Part shown: positions 16,755 to 23,957 of the stretch, one piece after another
Position numbering within the stretch: position 1 is the stretch's first letter
Layout: every line of letters begins with the position of its first letter
Assembly (NCBI GenBank): GCA_017510075.1
Contig: JAFWNY010000025.1
Location: forward strand, 1-37,424
Source of the DNA: Candidatus Saccharimonadota bacterium
GTDB lineage: Bacteria > Patescibacteriota > Saccharimonadia > Saccharimonadales > Saccharimonadaceae
Direction of reading: 5' to 3'
DNA: 37,424 nt
Translations under genes and position numbers: made by a program
The notes under the pieces: generated by a model
Seen by the model: only the letters and a program-made list of their open reading frames with translations
Databases searched by the model: none
What the model was told of the DNA's origin: nothing

Positions 16755-19085
16755 CTACAACTCCCCCCAGTTACTCCCCATAGTCACTTCCACCACCAAC
16801 TTCACCGCAAGCTCTGGCGCCACTTTTTCCATCTCGCATTTCAATACTCCTGCCACCGTATCAGCTATACCGGCATCACATTCTACAATCAATGAATCAT
16901 GCACCTGCATCACCATCTCTGCCCCCTCTGGCAACGCCGCATCTACCGCAATCATCGCCCGCTTCATAAGATCCGCCTCTGTACCCTGAATTGGCATATT
17001 TTGAGCCGCCCGCTCTGCCGCCTGTCGTATCACAAAATTCGACGATTTCACATCTGGCGTCGGGCGTCTTCGCCCATAGAAAGTCTCCACATACCCCATG
17101 TCCCTCGCCTGTCGCAAAATCTCCGCAAGCTTCCGCTTAATCGGCGCCCTCAGCTCAAAATAATTATCAATAAACTTCTTTGCCTCTGGCACCGACATGC
17201 CCGCCGCCTCTGCCAACCCCTTCACACTCATTCCATATAGCACACCAAAATTAATCACTTTCGCCGCTCTTCGTTGCGCCTTCGTCACCTGACCAATCGG
17301 CACGCCAAACGCCTCAGAAGCTGTCTTAGTATGAATATCTACGTCGTTATTGAAATCCTCAATCAAAGCCTCGTCGCCCGACAACACCGCCGCCAACCTC
17401 AATTCAAACTGCGAATAATCCGCGCTCACTAACATCTTCCCCTCAGGTGCCACGTATCCAGTCCTTATCCGCTTCCCCTCTTCCGTCCGCACCGGAATAT
17501 TTTGCAAATTCGGATCCTTTGACGACAGCCTCCCTGTCGCAGTTACATTTTGCGTAAAAGTCGTATGAACACGCCCATCCTGGCCCACCAAATCCGGCAT
17601 CGGCGCTATATACGTAGACAATAACTTCGCCGCCTCACGATATTCCATAATCTTCGGTATCACTGGATGCAAATCCTTCAACTTCAAAAGTTCCTTCGCT
17701 CCCGTCGAATAACCTCTTGTCGTTTTCTTAATCCCTTTCACTGGCAGCCCCAGCACTCCAAAAAGCACTTCCGACAGCTGCACCGGTGAATTCACGTTAA
17801 ACTCCTGCCCCGCCAACTCGTACACCTCCCCCTCCAATCTCGCAACTTCCTTCCGATATTCCGCCTCCAACTTTTTAAAATATTCCAAATCAACCAGCAT
17901 GCCCTTCTTTTCCATCTTATACAAAATCGGAATCAACGGCAAATCCAGTTCCGTGTAAACTTTATAAAGTTTTGGCAATTTCTCAAATTCCGCCCTTTGC
18001 CTCTGGTATTCTTCCTCTGGTACCACCAATCTCGGTTCTTCCCTAGCCAACGGATTAAGCAAAAACCCCGCCTGAGACAAATCCCAAAACGGCTCCCCTC
18101 CCCCAATTATCGCCTCTGCAATTTTCTCATCTCGATGCATTAATGCCTTGACATCCCAATCAATAATCAAGTCTTTATCAACCTTAATCTCACTCTTTAT
18201 CCTCACTTCTTCTTTCTTGTTTTCATTCAAATTAAACCTCCTAATCAGAGAGTTAAACTGCAGCTTCTTCAGCCCCCCGACAATCCTTTCCGCATCATAC
18301 GTAAAATCCGGCAACTCATTAAGCACCACCGGTGCATCAAACATGATTCGTGCCAGATCTCGCGACATATACGCCGATTCCTTCCCCGCTTCCAACTTCG
18401 TCTTCAATGACCCCTTAATCTCATCAATATGCGCATATACCCCATCAAGATCACCGTATTCATTAAGCAATTTCGCCGCCGTCTTCTCTCCCACCCCCGG
18501 CACCCCCGGAATATTATCCGATGCATCACCTTTCAGTGCCTTCAAGTCCAAGAATTGCGACTTGTGAATTCCATATTTCTCCTCTACCTCCGCAATGTCT
18601 ATCTGCTCAATGTCCGAAAATCCTTTCAATATCCGCCACATATGCGTATTTTCGTCCACAATCTGCAACATATCAAGATCCGACGATATAATAAAAGTTT
18701 CCCAATCGCCCGCCTCATCCGCCTGCCGACTCAGCGTTCCGATAATATCATCCGCCTCAAATTCATCAATCTCCACAAAACACCACCCAAGATCCCCCAC
18801 CAGCTCCTCGAGCAATGGTATTTGCGTATAAAAATCCTCCCCCGGCTTCACCCGCCCAGCCTTATACTCAGGATAAATCGCCCTCCGCTTCGCCGTCGAA
18901 CTTCGTGAATCCCATGCCACCACCACTTTCGTCGGCGAAAGCTTTCGCACTATTTCCATCGCAATCGCCGCAAACCCATACACCCCGCCCGTCGGAGTGC
19001 CATCAGCTAAGGATAATGCCCCCATCGCATAATACCCCCGATAAAACACCGATTTCCCATCAATTAGAACCAATCGCTTCATCAA
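16755..19085 (-). CDS. polA: DNA polymerase I with degenerate proofreading domain
   Basis: Fills gaps and removes RNA primers. 776 residues against 928 in E. coli. The N-terminal 290 residues are a complete 5'-3' exonuclease (LIDGKSVFYRGYYAM, EADDIIGTL, SSDLDMLQ, GDASDNIPGVPGVGEKTA). The middle (about 300-390) keeps only a remnant of the 3'-5' exonuclease fold and lacks its DEDD metal ligands. The polymerase domain is intact: motif A DYSQFELR near 556, motif B RRAAKVINFGVLYG near 605 with the Phe expected for a DNA-type enzyme, motif C VHDSL near 728. It begins ATGATG, overlapping the upstream kinase stop by 4 nt, so the two are coupled. Confidence 0.95.
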   Translation of the reverse strand: MMKRLVLIDGKSVFYRGYYAMGALSLADGTPTGGVYGFAAIAMEIVRKLSPTKVVVAWDSRSSTAKRRAIYPEYKAGRVKPGEDFYTQIPLLEELVGDLGWCFVEIDEFEADDIIGTLSRQADEAGDWETFIISSDLDMLQIVDENTHMWRILKGFSDIEQIDIAEVEEKYGIHKSQFLDLKALKGDASDNIPGVPGVGEKTAAKLLNEYGDLDGVYAHIDEIKGSLKTKLEAGKESAYMSRDLARIMFDAPVVLNELPDFTYDAERIVGGLKKLQFNSLIRRFNLNENKKEEVRIKSEIKVDKDLIIDWDVKALMHRDEKIAEAIIGGGEPFWDLSQAGFLLNPLAREEPRLVVPEEEYQRQRAEFEKLPKLYKVYTELDLPLIPILYKMEKKGMLVDLEYFKKLEAEYRKEVARLEGEVYELAGQEFNVNSPVQLSEVLFGVLGLPVKGIKKTTRGYSTGAKELLKLKDLHPVIPKIMEYREAAKLLSTYIAPMPDLVGQDGRVHTTFTQNVTATGRLSSKDPNLQNIPVRTEEGKRIRTGYVAPEGKMLVSADYSQFELRLAAVLSGDEALIEDFNNDVDIHTKTASEAFGVPIGQVTKAQRRAAKVINFGVLYGMSVKGLAEAAGMSVPEAKKFIDNYFELRAPIKRKLAEILRQARDMGYVETFYGRRRPTPDVKSSNFVIRQAAERAAQNMPIQGTEADLMKRAMIAVDAALPEGAEMVMQVHDSLIVECDAGIADTVAGVLKCEMEKVAPELAVKLVVEVTMGSNWGEL

Positions 19086-19648
19086 AACTGAATCTCCTTC
19101 AAAATCTTGTCCACGTCACGTTCTACATCCTCAATTGTGCCATTATTCAAAATGTAATAATCCGCCGCCACTATCGGCCCACCCTTCTCCAAATTCTCAA
19201 TTTCCGACCGATCCCGTTCCCGTATCGCCTTGCCGTCAAACGCCCTCCCCGGACGCTTCGCCACTCTATCATACCGCACTTTTTTATCCACCACAATCGC
19301 AATAAAAGTCATGTTTTTCGGAAACTCATGCTTCAAAGCCTTATACTCTGTCCACGAATATACCCCATCCAACACAATCCTCCGTTGCCCCGCTGCAATC
19401 AAATCCTTCGTCTCCGCAATCACTTGACGCACCACCCAATCACTCCCTTCCTCACGCCGAATCATTTCTCGAAATTCCTTTTCGCTCTCTCCATCCTCCG
19501 TCCGCTCTATTCCCCGTTTCTCCATCTCTTTATATATCATCCCACCAAAATACACTTTCGGATATCCCTTTCCCGTCAAGTAATCCACCACCACTGATTT
19601 ACCGCTCCCACTCATCCCCACTATAGCTAATATCTTTACATTTTCCAT
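19082..19648 (-). CDS. P-loop kinase of the UPF0200 / dephospho-CoA kinase-like type
   Basis: 188 residues. Walker A is GMSGSGKS (residues 11-18). The further pattern FGGMIYKEMEKRGIERTEDGESEKEFR, VLDGVYSWTEYKAL, RERDRSEIENL and ADYYILNNGT follows the UPF0200 family best known from archaea, a relative of dephospho-CoA and nucleoside monophosphate kinases. Whether it phosphorylates dephospho-CoA or another small molecule cannot be told. The -10 (TATACT) ends 6 nt before the ATG, so the mRNA is probably leaderless. It is coupled to polA by ATGA. Confidence 0.7.
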   Translation of the reverse strand: MENVKILAIVGMSGSGKSVVVDYLTGKGYPKVYFGGMIYKEMEKRGIERTEDGESEKEFREMIRREEGSDWVVRQVIAETKDLIAAGQRRIVLDGVYSWTEYKALKHEFPKNMTFIAIVVDKKVRYDRVAKRPGRAFDGKAIRERDRSEIENLEKGGPIVAADYYILNNGTIEDVERDVDKILKEIQF

Positions 19649-19654
19649 ATCTCT

Positions 19655-19663
19655 AGTATACCA
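19655..19663 (-). promoter_or_regulatory. Extended -10 of the kinase-polA operon (leaderless)
   Basis: TGGTATACT on the minus strand, ending exactly 6 nt before ATG 19648. Confidence 0.6.
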
Positions 19664-19718
19664 TGATATAGTGCAGATACGGCAAATTTATCACCAATAG
19701 CCCCCACTTCTCCAAAAG

Positions 19719-21404
19719 TCAATCCAAACCAACATTAATTTTTTTACGCATTATCACCATCAACACTACTGGCATCAAATAAATCTGCAAAGCATTCGGC
19801 AATCCCGAGAAAAACAGCAAAGTCACCCCATACGCCACCAGTAAAGCCAGCAACGCCCCGCTCGCCGAGCTCCGAATCATCACCTTTATTACCAATACTA
19901 ACGTCAATATTAACAAAACTATACCCACTATCCCAGTCTCGAGCAGCAGTGAAGCGTATTCATTTTGCACAATTTCCTTCGGCGCCGGTGACAATCCCTC
20001 TGCGTACAGCGCCCACCCTGCACCACCTAACCCTACCCCGAATATCGCTGTCTTGAAATCTCGCTTCCACACCGCCACTGCCGCCCCAGTCAGCCTCAAC
20101 CTCGTATCTGTAGATTCCGCCACATACCCATCAAACACCGCCTCCTCCCTAGCGTCACTCTCCTCTAAAGCCCCAATTTCCTCCGGCTCCCCCGTTCCAT
20201 TTTCATCCGTGCCCCCACCTCTGTTATCCTCAGAGTTTTCCACAGGTTTTTCTACAACCTCATCACCTCTTATATCAATCACTCCTAGCGATAACTGGTT
20301 CACCACCTTCGCCACTCCGTCCGTATAAGTATCGTTGGTCGGCGACACCTGCGCCATCACCCCCTGCAAGTTCAGTGCACACACAAATGCACAGATGATG
20401 ATTAGCCACACCGTACCAAGAGCCCGAAAACGCTTAACTCGGGACCATAAGCTTGGGCGAACACCCTCGAGCGTGTCCCGAGTTAAGCGTTTCGGGCGAC
20501 AAATCACACTCATAAACACCATCGCCACGATAAATGCATAAATCGCTCCTCGCGAAAACGTCAAGAACAGCGTCATTGAGATAATAAAGAAGCATAATAG
20601 TAACAATTTGGAACCTAAAAAACGCGAGCCGGTTGTGGTTTTGACAACAGGTACGGACGAGGAGCCCGAACTGCAATTTGGGGCCGAGTCCGCCTGCCCT
20701 GTTGTCAAAACTACTCCGCGCGAGCGTTCAAGTTTCAAATTTTTACTATTATGCTTCTTTAAGTATATCCACGCCGCTATTATCGCCGGCGCGAGGAGCA
20801 AATTTCCCATGAACTGCGGCTCAATGGCAAATCCGTTCGGGTGAGGGAACCCAAACATATGATACGTACACCCAGGGCAAAGCAACGTACACTCTCTCGG
20901 CACTCCCGCTACATCTAGCATACACTGCACCACGCACCACGCACACACAAGAAAAGTAGCCCCAAAGAACCACTTCCACCACCTCCGCCGAAACTCCACA
21001 TCAAGCAGCCTCTTTAACTGCCACATCCCATACCCCGCGATATATATCAGCCACAATATCCCCACCGTCAACAGCCCTCTCACGAAATTTAACGACCACA
21101 GCACCGACACAGAAAGCCACACAGGGAACAACACCCACAACCACCATTTCCCTTTCAACCCCTTCCATAGAATCCGTCGTTTTATCATCAGCACCACCGC
21201 CACTGTGTCAAACACCACCAACCATATCAGCGGCAGAGAAAGCTCAAAATTCATCGCCTCCCCCCTCCCCAGTGTTATCACCGGATGATATGAGAAAAAC
21301 AGACACAGAGGCAGAATGTTTAAAAGGTTTCTAAATAAAAAATCAAAACCTAAAAAGCGCGAGCGTTCAAGTTTTGATTTTTTATTTAGAAACCTTTTTA
21401 ACAT
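19719..21404 (-). CDS. O-antigen ligase/polymerase-like (Wzy/WaaL) membrane protein with in-frame palindromes
   Basis: 561 residues with about 10-12 hydrophobic helices. The FGFPHPNGFAIEPQFMGN and TFSRGAIYAF stretches and the large loop (about 345-430) before NEYASLLLETGIVG match the O-antigen ligase/polymerase superfamily, which joins lipid-linked glycan chains. It follows a phosphoglycosyl transferase and a GT4 enzyme in one operon, fitting surface polysaccharide assembly. Three long inverted repeats lie inside the frame: at the start codon, between helices near residues 218-275, and near 303-328. They code for charged or low-complexity inserts (e.g. KLERSRFLG; RPKRLTRD...SRVKRFRALG) in predicted loops. 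The start ATG is the outer base of the first palindrome, 23 nt inside the upstream gene, with AAGGG before it; the real start may be further in. Confidence 0.75.
   Translation of the reverse strand: MLKRFLNKKSKLERSRFLGFDFLFRNLLNILPLCLFFSYHPVITLGRGEAMNFELSLPLIWLVVFDTVAVVLMIKRRILWKGLKGKWWLWVLFPVWLSVSVLWSLNFVRGLLTVGILWLIYIAGYGMWQLKRLLDVEFRRRWWKWFFGATFLVCAWCVVQCMLDVAGVPRECTLLCPGCTYHMFGFPHPNGFAIEPQFMGNLLLAPAIIAAWIYLKKHNSKNLKLERSRGVVLTTGQADSAPNCSSGSSSVPVVKTTTGSRFLGSKLLLLCFFIISMTLFLTFSRGAIYAFIVAMVFMSVICRPKRLTRDTLEGVRPSLWSRVKRFRALGTVWLIIICAFVCALNLQGVMAQVSPTNDTYTDGVAKVVNQLSLGVIDIRGDEVVEKPVENSEDNRGGGTDENGTGEPEEIGALEESDAREEAVFDGYVAESTDTRLRLTGAAVAVWKRDFKTAIFGVGLGGAGWALYAEGLSPAPKEIVQNEYASLLLETGIVGIVLLILTLVLVIKVMIRSSASGALLALLVAYGVTLLFFSGLPNALQIYLMPVVLMVIMRKKINVGLD
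20422..20497. repeat. In-frame palindrome IR2 in the Wzy/WaaL-like gene
   Basis: Left arm 20422-20444 and right arm 20476-20497 are inverted copies of 22 bp (left has one extra A), e.g. CGCTTAACTCGGGA against TCCCGAGTTAAGCG, with a 31-nt loop. It codes for a basic loop between two membrane helices. The frame stays open across it. Confidence 0.9.
20586..20760. repeat. In-frame nested palindrome IR3 in the Wzy/WaaL-like gene
   Basis: Outer arms 20586-20614 and 20732-20760 pair at 27 of 29 positions. Between them lie the two halves of the same 21-nt core found in IR1 (CTAAAAAACGCGAG at the left; CGCGAGCGTTCAA at the right), split by an insert. The insert itself holds inverted 14-mers GTTTTGACAACAGG (20638-20651) and its complement (20698-20711). 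CGCGAG is present on both sides (20623-20628, 20719-20724). From the first base of the left copy to the base before the right copy is 96 bp, or 32 codons. Confidence 0.9.
21316..21404. repeat. Palindrome IR1 spanning the Wzy/WaaL-like start and GT4 stop
   Basis: Arms 21316-21349 and 21371-21404 pair at 33 of 34 positions around a 21-nt core beginning CTAAAAAGCGCGAG. The right arm contains the end of the upstream GT4 gene (codons for YVKKVSK and stop) and the start codon of the next gene. The left arm is its inverted copy and now codes for FDFLFRNLLNI. Confidence 0.95.
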
Positions 21405-22509
21405 AATCCCTTATCTCTTTATCAAACCTTTCCGCACTAAACTTCTCCGCACTCTTCGCCACCTTCTCTCGATTAAATTTAAGTTTCTCAAATTCCAAAA
21501 TCCCCTCCGCCAACGCCGTCGCCGTCTGCGGCTTAAAGAGTAACCCATTTTTCCCATCCACCACATAATCGAGCGCCCCACCTGCGCCTAGGGCAACCAC
21601 TGGGCACCCAGCAGCCAAAGCCTCCACCGGCGCTATCCCAAACGGCTCCAGACTAGGGAAGAGGTATCCCTTCGCCCCCGCCAGATACTCCGCTAGTTCC
21701 CTTTTCTTCATCAGTGGCAAAAACTCCACCAGCTTAGTTCCCTGCGCTATTTTCACCAATTTCTTATGCTCCGGCCCCTCCCCTATCACGAGTAATTTCC
21801 TCTGCGCCATCAAGCACGCCTGCACCGCTATATCAATCCGCTTCCAATTCACCTGCCGACTGGCCGTAATATAATATTCTTTCTTTTTTGCTTTTACTTT
21901 AAAATCATCTATTTCTACTGGTGGTGCAATCACCACAGCATCTCTCTTGTAATACTTTTCAATCAAGCCTTTCGCATATTCACTGATTGTCACAAAATAA
22001 TCCGGCCCCTGTGCCGCTTTTTTATCTGCTCTGCGTAAAGGCCTCACCATAATCCGAAACGCAAATCTCACTAAAGGATTCAGCACCCCAAACCCCGGAT
22101 TCCGCAAGTAATCCTTGTACATCTGCCAATAATACTGCGTCGGCACATGACAATAACAGATGTGTAACCCCTCAGGATTCTTCGACGGCAACCCATGCGC
22201 GTGAAGCCACTTTCCCGACTTCACGGCCTTTGCCTCCGCTCCCGTCACCGAAATAATCAAATCGTATTCAGATAAATCCAGCCCTTCAAACCACTTCTGC
22301 CGCTTCGGCCCCAGTAGCCGCCTCAATTTCGCCGGATATTTCTGCAGCGACCCCGTCCTTACATCTGCATCACGAAACCAATCAATTCCCTTCGGGTCAT
22401 ACTGCGACGTATAAATCGGCGCCTCCGGATACATCTTATGTAGCTCCAGCAGCACCTTCTCCGCTCCCCCCACATTCGTCAACCAATCACATACCAGCGC
22501 TACTTTCAT
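21382..22509 (-). CDS. Family 4 glycosyltransferase
   Basis: 375 residues, GT-B fold retaining glycosyltransferase. N-terminal CDWLTNVGGAEKVLLELH is the acceptor-domain loop typical of mannosyltransferase-like GT4 enzymes. The C-terminal donor half has SRQVNWKRIDIAVQAC, GEGPEHKKL and the nucleotide-sugar motif FPSLEPFGIAPVEALAAGCPVVALGAGG (E-x7-E type) at about 285-312. It probably adds a sugar to the lipid-linked precursor made by the upstream phosphoglycosyl transferase, at the inner face of the membrane. Start overlaps that gene by 4 nt (ATGA). Its last codons lie within palindrome IR1. Confidence 0.9.
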   Translation of the reverse strand: MKVALVCDWLTNVGGAEKVLLELHKMYPEAPIYTSQYDPKGIDWFRDADVRTGSLQKYPAKLRRLLGPKRQKWFEGLDLSEYDLIISVTGAEAKAVKSGKWLHAHGLPSKNPEGLHICYCHVPTQYYWQMYKDYLRNPGFGVLNPLVRFAFRIMVRPLRRADKKAAQGPDYFVTISEYAKGLIEKYYKRDAVVIAPPVEIDDFKVKAKKKEYYITASRQVNWKRIDIAVQACLMAQRKLLVIGEGPEHKKLVKIAQGTKLVEFLPLMKKRELAEYLAGAKGYLFPSLEPFGIAPVEALAAGCPVVALGAGGALDYVVDGKNGLLFKPQTATALAEGILEFEKLKFNREKVAKSAEKFSAERFDKEIRDYVKKVSK

Positions 22510-23930
22510 TTTGCGCCTTCACCCCTTAGTACTACCGCGATCGTCTTAAGAAAAATCGACGCATCTAGCGAAAGCGACCAATTCCGCACATAATAAATAT
22601 CAAGCGCCCGCCTTTCCTCAAACGAAATATCCCGCCTCCCCGACACCTGCGCAAATCCGGTAAGCCCCGACTTCACCATTAATATCAACGACCTGTCCCC
22701 ATAATCGCGTAACTCCCCAGGCAGCAGCGCCCGCGGCCCAATCAGCGAAATGTCCCCTTTCAGTATATTAAACAGCTGCGGCAGCTCATCGATCGACGTC
22801 CTCCGAAGAAACCGCCCAATCCGCGTAATCCTTGGGTCATCCTTCATATAATCCCCGTTTTTCCGATACTTTTTGATCAGCTCCGGCTTCCCCATCTTGA
22901 TAAATGCTTCCTCCGCTGTCATCCCCGAATACTCCGGCTTCATCGTCCGAAACTTATAGCACCGAAATCTCCGGTTGTACTGCGTCAACCGCTCATCCGC
23001 ATAAATCGCTGCGTGCCGAAAATCCGCACACTTCAACACTAGCCACGTCAACAACATCGGTATCGCCGTCACAATTATCGCGATCAGTGCAAACACAATA
23101 TCAAACCCTCTCTTAAATGCCGCCGCCCCACCCGAAAGCGGCGTCGCCATTACCATCACCGCTGGCGTATTCCCCACAAGCTCCAGTTCCCCAAAATGCG
23201 ACGACAGCGCCGTCTCACTCGGTACAAAATAATACTCCAAATGCCTCTGCACCGTCTGCTTATACACATATTCCGTCGATTTCTCATCCGTCTGAAAAAT
23301 CACATCCGCCCGAGCTTTGCGTAAAGCGTCCTTTAGCGACGAGTACTGATGTGTCTTCAAATCTTTCGGAATAAACCGCCGCCCCGCCACAATCCCCGCC
23401 AACCTATACCCGCACTCTGGCGTCGCCGCAATATAATCCGCCAAATACTCCGTGTTTTTCGAATTCCCAATAATCACCACTCGCTTCGCCCCGTAATCAC
23501 TCTTAAAAATCTGCCGCATCAAGAACCGCACCCCCATCCGTTCCACCAGCAAAAACACAAAACAAAACGCCACCGCCGTCACCGCCATCACCCGCACCGG
23601 GAACAAATTCTCCCCTGTAAAGAAATCGTACACGATCAGCGCCGCCACCGCCAGCACCGCCGCCAGCACCAACCTCCCCCGCTCCGGCAGTCGCGCCCGC
23701 CCCAAGAATATAGACTTTTTATAAAGCCCCAGCGCCGCATTTATCACCAGCATCGCCGGCACCACCCACAGCACCGTCATCGTGAAATCAAAGAGTTGCG
23801 ACTCAAACATATACGGCCGCGGGTCTACGTGTACCCGCACAAAATAAGCAAACGCAAACGACAGCACCAACGCCACCGCGTCCCCGACAATCAAACATAA
23901 TCTCAATATAAAATCGGACTTTTTCCGCAT
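22506..23930 (-). CDS. Polyprenyl-phosphate phosphoglycosyl transferase (WbaP/EpsE type)
   Basis: Starts surface glycan synthesis by moving a sugar-phosphate from a nucleotide sugar to undecaprenyl phosphate. 474 residues: four or five N-terminal membrane helices (to about 140), a CoA-binding-like soluble domain (about 145-240, VVIIGNSKNTEYLADYI), another helix near 270-300, and the catalytic bacterial sugar transferase domain (KFRTMKP, DDPRITRIGRFLRRTSIDEL, LPQLFNILKGDISLIGPRA, SGLTGFAQVSGR, DIYYVRNWS). The Asp-Glu of SIDELPQ is the catalytic dyad region. First gene of the polysaccharide operon; TATAAT ends 6 nt before the ATG, so the transcript is probably leaderless. Confidence 0.92.
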   Translation of the reverse strand: MRKKSDFILRLCLIVGDAVALVLSFAFAYFVRVHVDPRPYMFESQLFDFTMTVLWVVPAMLVINAALGLYKKSIFLGRARLPERGRLVLAAVLAVAALIVYDFFTGENLFPVRVMAVTAVAFCFVFLLVERMGVRFLMRQIFKSDYGAKRVVIIGNSKNTEYLADYIAATPECGYRLAGIVAGRRFIPKDLKTHQYSSLKDALRKARADVIFQTDEKSTEYVYKQTVQRHLEYYFVPSETALSSHFGELELVGNTPAVMVMATPLSGGAAAFKRGFDIVFALIAIIVTAIPMLLTWLVLKCADFRHAAIYADERLTQYNRRFRCYKFRTMKPEYSGMTAEEAFIKMGKPELIKKYRKNGDYMKDDPRITRIGRFLRRTSIDELPQLFNILKGDISLIGPRALLPGELRDYGDRSLILMVKSGLTGFAQVSGRRDISFEERRALDIYYVRNWSLSLDASIFLKTIAVVLRGEGAK

Positions 23931-23936
23931 ACTCTT

Positions 23937-23942
23937 ATTATA
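23937..23942 (-). promoter_or_regulatory. -10 of the polysaccharide operon (leaderless)
   Basis: TATAAT on the minus strand, ending 6 nt before ATG 23930; no ribosome site. Confidence 0.55.
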
Positions 23943-23957
23943 TAATATTATCCAATA

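Noticed and set aside
20335-20541. Plus-strand ORF resembling the minus-strand Wzy loop sequence
   Set aside because: The likeness arises because palindrome IR2 reads nearly the same on both strands; same for the plus-strand frame at 21316.
23349-23900. 183-codon plus-strand ORF rich in Arg, His and Pro
   Set aside because: Antisense shadow of the phosphoglycosyl transferase gene; composition is an artefact of its codon use, as for other long plus-strand frames in 16.8-34.3 kb.
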